From contig JAHCAO010000010.1 of NCBI GenBank assembly GCA_019634835.1, positions 18,642 to 82,641 on the forward strand: a DNA stretch of 64,000 bases, written 5' to 3'. The DNA is from Gammaproteobacteria bacterium. GTDB lineage: Bacteria > Pseudomonadota > Gammaproteobacteria > DSM-16500. Position 1 is the first letter of the stretch. Each line of letters starts with the position of its first letter. The translations under genes were made by a program, and so were the position numbers. The notes beneath the pieces were generated by a model. It did not search any database. It was not told the DNA's origin and worked only from the letters and a program-made list of their open reading frames with translations. Below are positions 35,138 to 44,431 of the stretch, piece by piece.

Positions 35138-36601
35138 TTACTGTCCTTGGGCTAGTGTATAGCCTAATTTTCCATCAAACGTGTATAAGTTTTCTGTTTT
35201 AATCGTATCAAAACCAAGGTCATTTAATTGTGCTAAGAGGGTAATGATGTCTGTATGAGTAATACTTTGGAGGTCGTTAATATCTTTAGCAGATTGGAAT
35301 CGACAACAACAATGACGCAAGTAAGGAGCTTCGATGCTGCTATTTGGCCAGATCTTTAATCCACGACTGGTAATGACGATAAGCTCTAATGGACCGTGTA
35401 TTTTTGCTAATTTAGCAGCTAATTCATCGGCTGTAATGTCCAAAGAATTATCTATAAAAATATCTACACCCACTAAAACTTTTTTGCTATGAATTTTAGA
35501 GTGTTCGCCATAACATTCAATTTTTGTATAAGCTCCTGGTCTGTAATCAGCACTGTTGAAGTGAGAAGGCTTTTGTCCTAACCGTTCAATAACAGCAGTA
35601 GCAAATTCTTGTGTCCCAACTTTTTTCTTACTATGCGCAGGTGAGTAAATATCGCCAGTGTGTATGCCATCCTCCAATGTTTTTAGCCAAGCATTTTCAA
35701 TGAGAGAGGCAATTTCTGGTTGATTGATATGTACAAGCATTTGTATAGCGGCATTGAGCAAACCGGATGGGTTTGCTAGGTCTTTTCCTGCAATATCTGG
35801 TGCTGAGCCATGAATGGCTTCAAACATGGCAACTTGGTTGCCAATATTAGCTGAACCAGCAAGGCCCACAGAACCAGCAACTTGTGCAGCAACATCAGAG
35901 ATAATATCTCCGTACAAATTTAATGTGACGATAACGTCAAATCGTTCTGGGTGACTGGCAATTAGTGCAGTACCGATGTCTACAATCAAGTGTTCATGTT
36001 GAATGTCAGGATATTGTGCTGCGATTTCTCTGAAGACATGATGAAATAGCCCATCTGTCATTTTCATGATGTTATCTTTACTGAAACAAGTTACTTTTTT
36101 GCGATTGAATTTGCGGGCATATTCAAATGCATATTGAATAATTCGTTCGCAACCAGGCCGAGTGATGAGTTTTAAGCATTGATATACCTCATCTGTGCTG
36201 CGATGTTCTATACCTGAATAAGTATCTTCTTCATTTTCCCGGACAATAACAAGGTCGATATGAGAAAATTTGGTAGGTACATAAGGAGCATAAGATATGC
36301 AAGGACGCACATTGGCAAATAGCCCTAATGTTTTTCGCATAGTAACGTTTAAACTTTTGTAGCCACCACCTTGAGGAGTAGTGATAGGCCCTTTAAGTAG
36401 TACCTTTGTCCTTTTAATGGATTCCCACGCGTTTTCAGGGATGCCTGTTGTATTGCCTTGGAGATAAATTTTTTCACCGACCTCTATAATTTCCGGTGCA
36501 ATATGGGCTTTTGCAGCATTCAAAATATTAAGTGTTGCTTGCATGATTTCCGGGCCAATACCGTTGCCATATGCTATGGTGACGGGGGTCTTAATCGCCA
36601 T
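35138..36601 (-). CDS. icd: Isocitrate dehydrogenase, Thermus/Rickettsia type
   Basis: Oxidative decarboxylation of isocitrate to 2-oxoglutarate in the TCA cycle. The isopropylmalate/isocitrate dehydrogenase fold is clear: YGNGIGPEIMQATL, the ENEEDTYSGIEHR substrate segment, NLYGDIISDVAAQVAGSVGLAGSANIG with metal-binding Asp residues, and EAIHGSAPDIAGKDLANPSG. The 487-residue length and C-terminal extension of about 140 residues place it with the long Thermus/Rickettsia group and not the E. coli Icd group. Cofactor preference (NAD or NADP) cannot be told by eye. Confidence 0.9.
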   Translation of the reverse strand: MAIKTPVTIAYGNGIGPEIMQATLNILNAAKAHIAPEIIEVGEKIYLQGNTTGIPENAWESIKRTKVLLKGPITTPQGGGYKSLNVTMRKTLGLFANVRPCISYAPYVPTKFSHIDLVIVRENEEDTYSGIEHRSTDEVYQCLKLITRPGCERIIQYAFEYARKFNRKKVTCFSKDNIMKMTDGLFHHVFREIAAQYPDIQHEHLIVDIGTALIASHPERFDVIVTLNLYGDIISDVAAQVAGSVGLAGSANIGNQVAMFEAIHGSAPDIAGKDLANPSGLLNAAIQMLVHINQPEIASLIENAWLKTLEDGIHTGDIYSPAHSKKKVGTQEFATAVIERLGQKPSHFNSADYRPGAYTKIECYGEHSKIHSKKVLVGVDIFIDNSLDITADELAAKLAKIHGPLELIVITSRGLKIWPNSSIEAPYLRHCCCRFQSAKDINDLQSITHTDIITLLAQLNDLGFDTIKTENLYTFDGKLGYTLAQGQ

Positions 36602-36770
36602 AAATATACTCCTCGTTAGTTTTATATTATAACATAATTACCTAAAGAGCCTCGTGCAAGTAGCTTATGCAAATGACCGATGCATTGCTGGCGTCTATTA
36701 AGAATGTCTATTGCTTTTTGCTCACGGGTATCTCATTGCATAGCATGAATTTGTTGTACGTTTCCTTGGT

Positions 36771-38123
36771 TCATGGAACTAATTCAGCGATGACTTTTTC
36801 CATGTGCATTGATCGCGATCCTTTCACTAATATCGTTGTTGTATTAAACAAAAAAGGCCTTAATGCATGAATGAGTTTTTCTTGTTCGCTAAAATGGTAA
36901 GCGCCTTCACCAAAAGTTTGTGCTGTGTTTGCGCTCAATTCACCATAAGTAAAAAGATAATCGATGCCTGCTTGACGGATAGCTTCACCAGCAGACTGGT
37001 GTAGCATTTTTGCTTCTGTGCCTAATTCTTTCATGTCACCGAGCACAAGAATTTTTTTTCCGTTAAAAGTTGCCAATATATTGATGGCCGCTTGTAGCGA
37101 AAAAGGATTAGCGTTGTAAGTGTCATCAATAATGTTGACGCCATTAGCAAGAGTATGTAACTGGAGCCGGCCTGGTGCAGGTTTTGTGTTTTCTAAACCA
37201 ACTTTGATTGCATTTAGGTTGATTCCAATCGCAAGTGTCGCAGCCGTTGCAGCAAGAGCATTTTGTACATTATGTTTTCCAAGCAATGGTAAATTTATAT
37301 CGATGTTACCTTCAGGGGTGCGTAATGTAATATGCTGTGTTTGCTCACTTTGATGAATGACTGCGCTAACATGTGCATTGGGATGAAATCCAAAGGTAAT
37401 GTAGGGATGTTGGCCAATTAATTCGTGCCAAAAAGGAAAAAAAGCATCATCTCTGTTTAGTACAGCGACTCCATCTTGCGGAAGACCGGAAAAAATTTCT
37501 GCTTTAGCACGCGCTACACCGGCGACATCACCCAAACCTTCAAGATGTGATGCGGCTGCATTAGTAATGATAGCTACACTGGGTTGGGTCATTTTAGTTA
37601 AATATTCAATTTCACCGAAATGATTCATGCCCATTTCGATTACTGCGTAACGATGCTGTTTACTCAAACGTGCCAGCGTAAGTGGCAAACCCCAGTGATT
37701 GTTCAATGTGCCTTGTGTTGCCAAGACTTGCTTTTCATCTCCATTACAAGCAGCAATCATGACTAATGCAATCATGTTTTTTAGGGTCGTTTTACCATTG
37801 CTTCCAGTGACAGCAATAATTTTTAAGTTGAATTGATCGCGCCAGACAGAGCCTATGGTGCCTAGTGCGTTTGTTGTATCTTCGACAATGAGTTGGGGAA
37901 GCGGGGATTCAATGGAATGATTAACTATTGCAGCAACAGCGCCTTTTTTACGTGCTTCCTCAATATAGTCATGCCCGTCCACGCGTTCGCCTTGAATAGC
38001 GATAAAGAGATTTCCTGATTGCAAAGTACGGGTATCAATGCTAATCCCGCGAAACGCCAAGTCAGATGAAATCGCTTTTAGACCAAGAATGTTAGCCGTT
38101 TGTGCCAATGTCATTTGTATCAT
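36771..38123 (-). CDS. murF: UDP-N-acetylmuramoyl-tripeptide-D-alanyl-D-alanine ligase MurF
   Basis: Adds D-Ala-D-Ala to the peptidoglycan precursor UDP-MurNAc-tripeptide in the cytoplasm. The ATP loop AVTGSNGKTTLKNM, VIEMGMNHFGEIEYL, NAAASHLEGLG and DDTYNANPFSLQAAI are characteristic Mur ligase features. Length 450 is normal. MurF is normally inside the dcw cluster, but here it stands alone between icd and the deacetylase. Confidence 0.95.
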   Translation of the reverse strand: MIQMTLAQTANILGLKAISSDLAFRGISIDTRTLQSGNLFIAIQGERVDGHDYIEEARKKGAVAAIVNHSIESPLPQLIVEDTTNALGTIGSVWRDQFNLKIIAVTGSNGKTTLKNMIALVMIAACNGDEKQVLATQGTLNNHWGLPLTLARLSKQHRYAVIEMGMNHFGEIEYLTKMTQPSVAIITNAAASHLEGLGDVAGVARAKAEIFSGLPQDGVAVLNRDDAFFPFWHELIGQHPYITFGFHPNAHVSAVIHQSEQTQHITLRTPEGNIDINLPLLGKHNVQNALAATAATLAIGINLNAIKVGLENTKPAPGRLQLHTLANGVNIIDDTYNANPFSLQAAINILATFNGKKILVLGDMKELGTEAKMLHQSAGEAIRQAGIDYLFTYGELSANTAQTFGEGAYHFSEQEKLIHALRPFLFNTTTILVKGSRSMHMEKVIAELVP

Positions 38124-38283
38124 GCATGAAATCCATTAGAAGAAATATATTGCTTTGTATACTATCATTTTTTGGTTGATGGACAAAGTAAGTGTGCATG
38201 CTTAGCATCAGCTAGAAAACCCAGAGTTTGTGCTCGGTGGTGAATTTTTATAGCTTATGAAAAGCGGTGAAAACGGAGATATT

Positions 38284-39213
38284 ATGACTATTGCGCTTAT
38301 TTATCACTCAGATTGTGTTTTACATCAAGCAGGGGAATCTCACCCTGAACAGCCTGCGCGTGTGACAGTTATACAGTCTGCTTTAGAGCATTATCCATTC
38401 AGGGCGCCTGTTGCATTTTATCAGGCTCCTCTTGCATCTCGTGAACAGCTTATTAGTGCGCATAGCCAGAGCCATGTTGATTGGATTTTTTCTATCTCGC
38501 CAAGAAATGGGTTTATCGAAATAGATGCGGATACTTGGATGAATCCTCATACATTGACTGCAGCGCTTCGTGCTGCAGGATCAGTTCCTTTTGCTGTGGA
38601 CTTAGTCATGCAAGATAAAGCAGTGGTTGCATTTTGTAATATACGTCCGCCAGGCCATCATGCTGAGCGGGAGAAAGCAATGGGATTTTGTTTATTCAAT
38701 AATGTTGCGATTGGAGTGATGCATGCGATAGTTAAATATCATCTTGACCGTATTGTGATTGTTGATTTCGATGTGCACCATGGCAATGGCACACAAAATA
38801 TTTTTCAAAATGATAAGCGAGTTTTATACTGTTCTAGCTTCGAGCACCCATTTTATCCTGGTTATGAACCAGAGCTGGACAATACACATATTTTATCCGT
38901 TCCTTTATCTGCAGGCACAACAAGTGAAGTATTTCGTGAAAAGATTCAAGCTGCTTGGTTTGATCGTATCGAGGCATTTCAACCGCAACTTATCTTTTTT
39001 TCTGCCGGATTTGATGCGCATGTGAACGATCCTCTTGCTGATTTACAATTGACAGAAGAAGATTATGTTTGGTTAACAACACAGGTTGCAAAAATTGCAG
39101 GAACCCACTGTAAAGGCAAAATGGTTTCAGTATTAGAAGGCGGCTACAGTTTGGAATCGCTTGCACAATGTGTTCCCGCACACATTAATGCAATGGTCAT
39201 GGATTACAATTAA
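38284..39213 (+). CDS. Histone deacetylase-family protein (acetoin utilisation/AcuC-like)
   Basis: Zinc-dependent deacetylase of the class II HDAC / acetylpolyamine amidohydrolase type. Seen are HPEQPARV near the N-terminus, the active-site RPPGHHAE with two His, FNNVAIG, and the metal-binding DFDVHHGNGT. FSAGFDAH and EGGYSLE complete the site. ATG 38284 behind GGAGATATT is a better start than the one 27 bases upstream, giving about 309 residues. In bacteria such enzymes deacetylate proteins, polyamines or small molecules; the substrate here is unknown. Confidence 0.9.
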   Translation: MTIALIYHSDCVLHQAGESHPEQPARVTVIQSALEHYPFRAPVAFYQAPLASREQLISAHSQSHVDWIFSISPRNGFIEIDADTWMNPHTLTAALRAAGSVPFAVDLVMQDKAVVAFCNIRPPGHHAEREKAMGFCLFNNVAIGVMHAIVKYHLDRIVIVDFDVHHGNGTQNIFQNDKRVLYCSSFEHPFYPGYEPELDNTHILSVPLSAGTTSEVFREKIQAAWFDRIEAFQPQLIFFSAGFDAHVNDPLADLQLTEEDYVWLTTQVAKIAGTHCKGKMVSVLEGGYSLESLAQCVPAHINAMVMDYN

Positions 39214-39224
39214 GTTTATAAGGG

Positions 39225-39746
39225 TTATTTTTCAAGAAATGGACCGTTCTTCAAGCAGTGCACTAAGTAATATGTTCTGCCAATAAAAAGACCAATAGAT
39301 AAACCGCTTAGCGCCAAGAAAAATTTCATAAATTTTTCTTGTTTTAATGTCTCAATGCTAATGATGTAGTGATGGCTCATGTCCATATAGTAGTTGGCAA
39401 TGACAAAAATAAAAATGAGAATAAATAAATTCCAAGACCCTGGAAGGTATATTTGTGATTTGTTTTTAATGGCTTTTACTTTGCTATATCGGAATTCTGA
39501 CCATCCTAAAAAAATACCTGTTAACGTGACACTGGAGCAAATTAAAATATTATGCAGAGTAATTTTTGCGAAAAAAAATAACGCAATGATGAGTAGTCCC
39601 ATCGAGATGCCTTGTATAATGACGGCTGATTTGAGAAAAATAATACGTGGCTTTGTTCCTAAATAAGCAAGGTAAATGAAACAAAGAAGCATCCAATGTA
39701 TCCACCATGGTGTTTCAGCTACCGCTTCCCAAAATCTATATGACAT
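39225..39746 (-). CDS. Small integral membrane protein, function unknown
   Basis: About 173 residues with roughly four to five hydrophobic segments (near WWIHWMLLCFIYLAYLG, IIQGISMGLLIIALFFF, LFILIFIFVIANYY and FFLALSGLSIGLFIG). The WWIHW...YLGTKPR start resembles the small uncharacterised DUF6622-type membrane proteins, a weak recognition only. ATG 39746 has GAGG at proper spacing; the ATG 12 bases upstream overlaps that site. It ends 11 bases from the convergent deacetylase, and its promoter side faces tRNA-Val. Confidence 0.7.
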   Translation of the reverse strand: MSYRFWEAVAETPWWIHWMLLCFIYLAYLGTKPRIIFLKSAVIIQGISMGLLIIALFFFAKITLHNILICSSVTLTGIFLGWSEFRYSKVKAIKNKSQIYLPGSWNLFILIFIFVIANYYMDMSHHYIISIETLKQEKFMKFFLALSGLSIGLFIGRTYYLVHCLKNGPFLEK

Positions 39747-39766
39747 AAAGAACCTCATTCTATCTA

Positions 39767-39838
39767 TGGGCGATAGTGGTTTCGAACCACTGACCCCTAC
39801 CGTGTGAAGGTAGTGCTCTCCCGCTGAGCTAATCGCCC
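39767..39838 (-). tRNA. tRNA-Val (anticodon CAC)
   Basis: Reading the minus strand: acceptor GGGCGAT pairs with ATCGCCC (7 bp); D arm has GCTC...GAGC; anticodon stem CTACC/GGTAG encloses TTCACAC, giving anticodon CAC; T arm has GTGGTTCGAAACCAC. Discriminator A; the CCA end is not encoded. Confidence 0.93.
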
Positions 39839-39930
39839 GATTGTTTTAAAATTAAAACCATCGCACAGGTTATTTATGCAACGGCCTTTAGATTAGAATC
39901 TACATAATATGTCAGTAACTATCTTTCTAG

Positions 39931-40104
39931 GGGTGCATGACAAGTTTTTTGCAGCAAAAAGAGAAAGATGTTTTTCTTTCACAACTAATCGCAAAATACA
40001 CGCATTCTGGATTGAACTTTGCCCTCACAGATTCCTGTCTGCTCGTTAATTGTTCATAAAAAGCATCCTCCTCTTTTCACTGCAAAAAACTTGTCATGCA
40101 TCCC
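39931..40104. mobile_element. MITE-like element, family C, copy 2
   Basis: Inverted arms 39931-39975 and 40058-40103, about 40 of 45 positions pairing. Tips are GTGCATGACAAGTTTTTTGC and its complement. The centre shares GCAAAATACAC, TTCCTGTCTGC and GTTCATAAAAA with copy 1. Beyond the tip the arm sequence (CAGCAAAAAGAGAAAGATG) differs from copy 1 (ATTCTAAGAGGATCAGGG), while self-pairing is retained. Confidence 0.8.
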
Positions 40105-40217
40105 TTTTAATAATATCGATATTGTGATTTTAAGAGGGTAATCTATGAAGGTCAACGAGGAGTTCAGAATTAGCTTTCTTTAAACTTCTTTAAATGATGA
40201 TGAAAGGAGGTAGAACA

Positions 40218-42209
40218 ATGGCAGATATTATAACATTAATGACAGAGTTATCGTTTCCTACAAACGTAGAAGGAGTTTGTTGGGGGCTCGCGTTAATGGC
40301 AGAAAGAGCGCGTAGATGTGGGCAGTATAGTGTATTCAAGCAAAGAATGAATTTTCTTTCTGCATTGAAAGACAATGAGCTGAAGAAGTTATTGGAAGCA
40401 GCAAAGGATCATGATAGGGCATTGAGATTAAAAAGACCTAATGTAGAACCATTAACCTGCAATGAAAAAATACTCTTAACGACAGAAGCTTTCTTTTTTC
40501 AGGTATGGGCACATTTTGATCCTTCTGCTATTCAGGATTTTTTAGGGCAAAGAGACATTCATTTTTCTTATTACGACACACGTAAGCTAGAGGAATTAAT
40601 GTATGATGTAGGGTCTCATGATAAAGAAATATCTCCTTTAACTCTTCCTCATACTTATTTTTTTTGCATAACAGAGAAGAACGCGCGATTACTTCGGTCA
40701 TTTTTAAGAGAAATCATGATATCAAAGTTGTCAATTGGTATTACGATTAACTCCATGCATCATGCTGTTCACCTTTTTCACGAAAATAGGCGCTGGTATC
40801 TCACTAACCATTCGGTACTAACTAATTACTGGTCAATTGATGGATTTTTATTGCCTCTTATCAGAATGTTTTCTGAAAATAAGGTAGCTAATTTGACTTT
40901 TCGGGTATTTATGGAAGAGGGGCCAGAGAATAAAATTCTTTTACAGAAATTGAAAAAAATAAACCATGATCTATTACAGGATTTATGCAACAGTGATCAG
41001 CTTAATCTTTGTGATTCTAGAGAGGGGACTCTGCTTGATATTGCAGCACGAGAGGGTGGTTTAGAAGTAGTGAGGCAGTTATCTACACAACAACATATGA
41101 AGATAGACTATGCTCCTTTGCTTCTTGCGGCAAAAGGCGGCCATGTGGAAATTGTGAAAGAATTGTTAGCACATCTAAACATCATACGAGTGGAGCAAAT
41201 TGCTAGGAACAGTTTACCTTTATTGCGTGTAGTAGCGGAAAATGGTCATCTTGCTGTGATGAAGGAACTACTAAAATATAGAGACGTGAGTCAAATTTTG
41301 GAAGATAAAGGATACACTTTATTATATGTGGCAGCAGAAAAAGGTCGCATTGGGATCGTGACAGAGTTACTGGGGCATCTGGACATTACTCAAATTAATC
41401 AGGCTGTAGAGAGGAACTTTACTTCGTTGCATATTGCTGCGCGAAATGGTCACGTAGAGGTCGTAGAAGCATTATTGCAACAGAAGGGGATCATCGTAGC
41501 TAACCCTTATGATAATGGCTGTACTCCATTGTATCTTGCAGCGGAAAATGGTCATGCGGGTGTTGTAGAAAAGTTATTGCCGCATTTACAGGCTAGACAA
41601 GTGAACCAACTCAATAAGAGAGCTTATGGCTCTTTGTGGTTCACTGCATTATTAAACCCGTTGCAAATTGCGGCACGCAATGGTCATGTGAGTGTTGTGG
41701 AAGTGTTGCTAAGAAAAGAAGGTATCGATATAGATCAAAGAACCAAGAGGGGTACCGCATTACAATTAGCAGTACACAGAGGTCATGCAAAAGTCGTAGA
41801 AAAATTACTACCCTATCTTAAGGCGGGACAAATAAACCAAACGGATAGCGCTGGCGATACTTTGTTGTATGTTGCAGCAGGAGCTGGTCATTTAGCCGTT
41901 GTAAAAACACTATTGAAACACGAAGATATTGCTGTCGATCAGCCTAACGGATTTGGTGGTACGCCATTGATTGCTGCTGCATATAGTGGCCATATGGAAA
42001 TTGTGAGGGAATTACTAGAATATTCAAGAGCAAAGCTGGACCAAATGAATGAGGGCGGTATTACCTTGTTGTCTCTCGTAACACGGGAAGGTTACGCTGA
42101 AGTGATGAAAGTATTATTGGCGAATAAAGGCTTATGTGATACAGCGATTCTGACGTCTGGTACAGCAAGTCATGAAACACTGAATAGGACAAAATCTTCT
42201 ACTCTTTAG
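40218..42209 (+). CDS. Ankyrin-repeat protein with papain-like N-terminal domain, candidate effector
   Basis: About 663 residues. The perfect AAAGGAGG before ATG 40218 fixes the start. Residues about 270-650 hold roughly ten ankyrin repeats, with units such as TLLYVAAEKGRIGIVTELL, PLYLAAENGHAGVVEKLL and ALQLAVHRGHAKVVEKLL. The N-terminal 200 residues resemble a papain-fold (C58/YopT-like) cysteine protease: EGVCWGLAL with the Cys at 21, MHHAVHLF with His at 181-182, then WYLTNHS where the third catalytic residue (usually Asp/Asn) would be Asn197. Triad assignment is by motif and order only. No signal peptide. Ankyrin plus protease architecture suggests a host target, probably through type IV export. 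Confidence 0.85.
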   Translation: MADIITLMTELSFPTNVEGVCWGLALMAERARRCGQYSVFKQRMNFLSALKDNELKKLLEAAKDHDRALRLKRPNVEPLTCNEKILLTTEAFFFQVWAHFDPSAIQDFLGQRDIHFSYYDTRKLEELMYDVGSHDKEISPLTLPHTYFFCITEKNARLLRSFLREIMISKLSIGITINSMHHAVHLFHENRRWYLTNHSVLTNYWSIDGFLLPLIRMFSENKVANLTFRVFMEEGPENKILLQKLKKINHDLLQDLCNSDQLNLCDSREGTLLDIAAREGGLEVVRQLSTQQHMKIDYAPLLLAAKGGHVEIVKELLAHLNIIRVEQIARNSLPLLRVVAENGHLAVMKELLKYRDVSQILEDKGYTLLYVAAEKGRIGIVTELLGHLDITQINQAVERNFTSLHIAARNGHVEVVEALLQQKGIIVANPYDNGCTPLYLAAENGHAGVVEKLLPHLQARQVNQLNKRAYGSLWFTALLNPLQIAARNGHVSVVEVLLRKEGIDIDQRTKRGTALQLAVHRGHAKVVEKLLPYLKAGQINQTDSAGDTLLYVAAGAGHLAVVKTLLKHEDIAVDQPNGFGGTPLIAAAYSGHMEIVRELLEYSRAKLDQMNEGGITLLSLVTREGYAEVMKVLLANKGLCDTAILTSGTASHETLNRTKSSTL

Positions 42210-42640
42210 GGCTTGGCTTTAGCGGCTGTGCAAGAATACTGATCTGATTCACGGATGAATTGGTAAAAGCTTTGCGTGATGCAGTAAAACGGGTTCAATC
42301 TACCATTATCATGATTTTATATATTTCTGATGGTTATGAAGATAGTATCAGTATTCACTACAACGTGTCTTTCCCAACCATCTGCTCATGGCAGAGGATC
42401 CCGATCTCATTTCATCACCTAATGTTAATGCTAAACGCCTAAAAAATAGTTAAGCTATCAGCGGTTCCTGCTGATCTTACGTGATGGGGAATACAAAGGG
42501 GGAGGATCGCGATTCTCTCCTTTTGGTGCGAGCAAAAGCTTGGCTTTTGCAGTGCATCAAAATAGGAAAAGAGTTTCCGCGTTCTTTAGCGAGACTCCAG
42601 TTAAGTTATACAGCTTGTCGATATTGATAAAGGTAAATAC
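42210..42640 (+). other. Non-coding region before gltX with nested inverted repeats
   Basis: No supported gene in 431 bases. A long imperfect hairpin lies at about 42510-42580; its upper part is TTTTGGTGCGAGCAAAAGC against GCTTTTGCAGTGCATCAAAA, with a 3-base loop and an 8-base perfect tip. A smaller perfect hairpin is ATCAGC...GCTGAT (42457-42475). They could form a leader structure for gltX or be remains of a small element. Confidence 0.45.
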
Positions 42641-44044
42641 ATGGCTACTGTTCGTACGCGGTTTGCACCCAGCCCAACCGGATATTTACATATTGGTGGA
42701 GCACGCACTGCATTATATTGCTGGCTTTATGCCAGAAAGACTAAGGGTACGTTCATCCTTAGGATTGAAGATACTGATTTGGAGCGGTCAACGCCGGAAT
42801 CCGTACAAGCTATTCTTGATGGAATGGCCTGGTTAAATCTTCATTATGATGAAGGCCCTTATTATCAAACCCAGCGCTTTGATCGTTATCGTGAAGTGAT
42901 ACAACAAATGTTGAATAGTGGCACAGCTTATCGTTGTTATTGCTCAAAAGAGCGTTTGGAGCAATTACGCGAGAACCAGATGGCGCGTAAAGAAAAGCCG
43001 CGCTACGATGGTACGTGCCGCAACCTCATGGAACCACGTGAAGGCCCATGTGTAATTCGATTTAAAAACCCATTGGATGGGATGGTTGAGTTTAATGATT
43101 TGATTCGAGGTAGATTAAGCTTTGCTAATAGTGAACTAGATGATTTAATTATTGCCCGCAGTGATGGCACGCCAACGTATAATTTTACGGTTGTTGTTGA
43201 TGATTGGGACATGAAAATTACACACGTGATTCGCGGCGATGATCACATTAATAATACCCCTAGGCAGATTAATATATTGTGTGCACTAGGCGCAACACCG
43301 CCGCTTTATTCACATGTTCCTATGATTTTAGGCTGTGATGGTAAACGCTTGTCCAAGCGTCATGGCGCAGTGAGTGTATTACAATATCGTGAGGATGGTT
43401 TTCTACCGGAGGCATTGTTAAATTATTTAGTGCGGTTGGGCTGGTCGCATGGTGACCAAGAAATTTTTTCTATCAACGAATTAATTGATTTATTCGAGAT
43501 AAAAAATATTAACCGCGCGCCAGCAGCATTTAGCCAGGAAAAATTAATTTGGCTGAATCAGCATTATATGAAGACCAGTGATCCTGAGCATGTTGCTAAA
43601 GAGCTTGCATGGCATATGGAGCAGTTGGGTATTCATACGGAGCATGGGCCGCCATTGACAGAAATTGTTCGAGCACAAGCAGAACGAACTAAAACATTGC
43701 GCGAAATGGCGGAGCGTAGTCGTTATTTTTATGAATCAGTGCGACTTTCCGATGAAATGAAATCGCATTTTTCTCCTGAGATCATGCCTGCATTGATGAT
43801 GGTAAAAAGTCGGCTGGAAAAATTGTCAGTATGGAGCAAAGAACTAATTCATGAAGTATTAGCGAGTACAGCAGAAATACATGGTCTTAAGCTTGGTAAG
43901 TTAGCTCAGCCTATCCGTGTTGCAATAACGGGTGGTACAGTGTCACCTCCTATTGATATGACGATGGTATTAATAGGTCGAGAACAAGTGATTCAACGGT
44001 TGAATAGCTTTCTTATGTTGACAACACCCCACTTGCTTCAATAG
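42641..44044 (+). CDS. gltX: Glutamyl-tRNA synthetase
   Basis: Class I synthetase charging tRNA-Glu. The HIGH-type motif is [15 protein letters not shown]; the KMSKS-type motif is KRLSKRHGA. Other family segments are [10 protein letters not shown] and [18 protein letters not shown]. Length 467 is typical. ATG 42641 follows AAAGGTAAATAC. Located directly upstream of tRNA-Ala and tRNA-Glu, its own substrate. Confidence 0.96.
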   Translation: MATVRTRFAPSPTGYLHIGGARTALYCWLYARKTKGTFILRIEDTDLERSTPESVQAILDGMAWLNLHYDEGPYYQTQRFDRYREVIQQMLNSGTAYRCYCSKERLEQLRENQMARKEKPRYDGTCRNLMEPREGPCVIRFKNPLDGMVEFNDLIRGRLSFANSELDDLIIARSDGTPTYNFTVVVDDWDMKITHVIRGDDHINNTPRQINILCALGATPPLYSHVPMILGCDGKRLSKRHGAVSVLQYREDGFLPEALLNYLVRLGWSHGDQEIFSINELIDLFEIKNINRAPAAFSQEKLIWLNQHYMKTSDPEHVAKELAWHMEQLGIHTEHGPPLTEIVRAQAERTKTLREMAERSRYFYESVRLSDEMKSHFSPEIMPALMMVKSRLEKLSVWSKELIHEVLASTAEIHGLKLGKLAQPIRVAITGGTVSPPIDMTMVLIGREQVIQRLNSFLMLTTPHLLQ

Positions 44045-44068
44045 AATCGCGTCTCTCTCAGAAGTTAA

Positions 44069-44141
<73 letters not shown>

Positions 44142-44156
44142 AATGTGACGTTTAAC

Positions 44157-44232
44157 GTCCCCATCGTCTAGAGGCCTAGGACATCGCCCTTTCACGGCGG
44201 TAACAGGGGTTCGAATCCCCTTGGGGACGCCA
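44157..44232 (+). tRNA. tRNA-Glu (anticodon TTC)
   Basis: Acceptor GTCCCCA pairs with TGGGGAC; anticodon stem CGCC/GGCG region with loop CTTTCAC, anticodon TTC; T arm AGGGGTTCGAATCCCCT. Discriminator G and the CCA end is encoded, unlike the tRNA-Ala 15 bases upstream. Confidence 0.96.
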
Positions 44233-44247
44233 GGTTAATCTGGGTTA

Positions 44248-44319
44248 TTCCCAATTCAGGGGGACACCAGTTTAAGAACACGGTACTTTAACGGGCTCTT
44301 TCCCAATTGAGGGGGCACT
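44248..44319. repeat. Direct repeat after tRNA-Glu
   Basis: TTCCCAATT-C/G-AGGGGG-A/C-AC occurs at 44248-44267 and 44300-44319, same orientation, 52 bases apart and differing at a few positions. It could be ends of a lost insertion sequence or the footprint of integration at tRNA-Glu. No other part of such an element is visible. Confidence 0.45.
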
Positions 44320-44431
44320 CACCTAACTACACAACACTTTAACTCGTAACCTATAATTTTCAAAGTTTCGAAATCCATATGCTCTTCTTTGAATCACTGT
44401 AAAGACAATGATATTGTATTTATACTAGGTT

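Noticed and set aside
36667..36870. 67-codon plus-strand frame at the murF 3' end
   Set aside because: Mostly antisense to murF and without ribosome binding site.
42540..42836. 98-codon frame overlapping the gltX start
   Set aside because: Out-of-frame shadow of gltX with no start signal or similarity.
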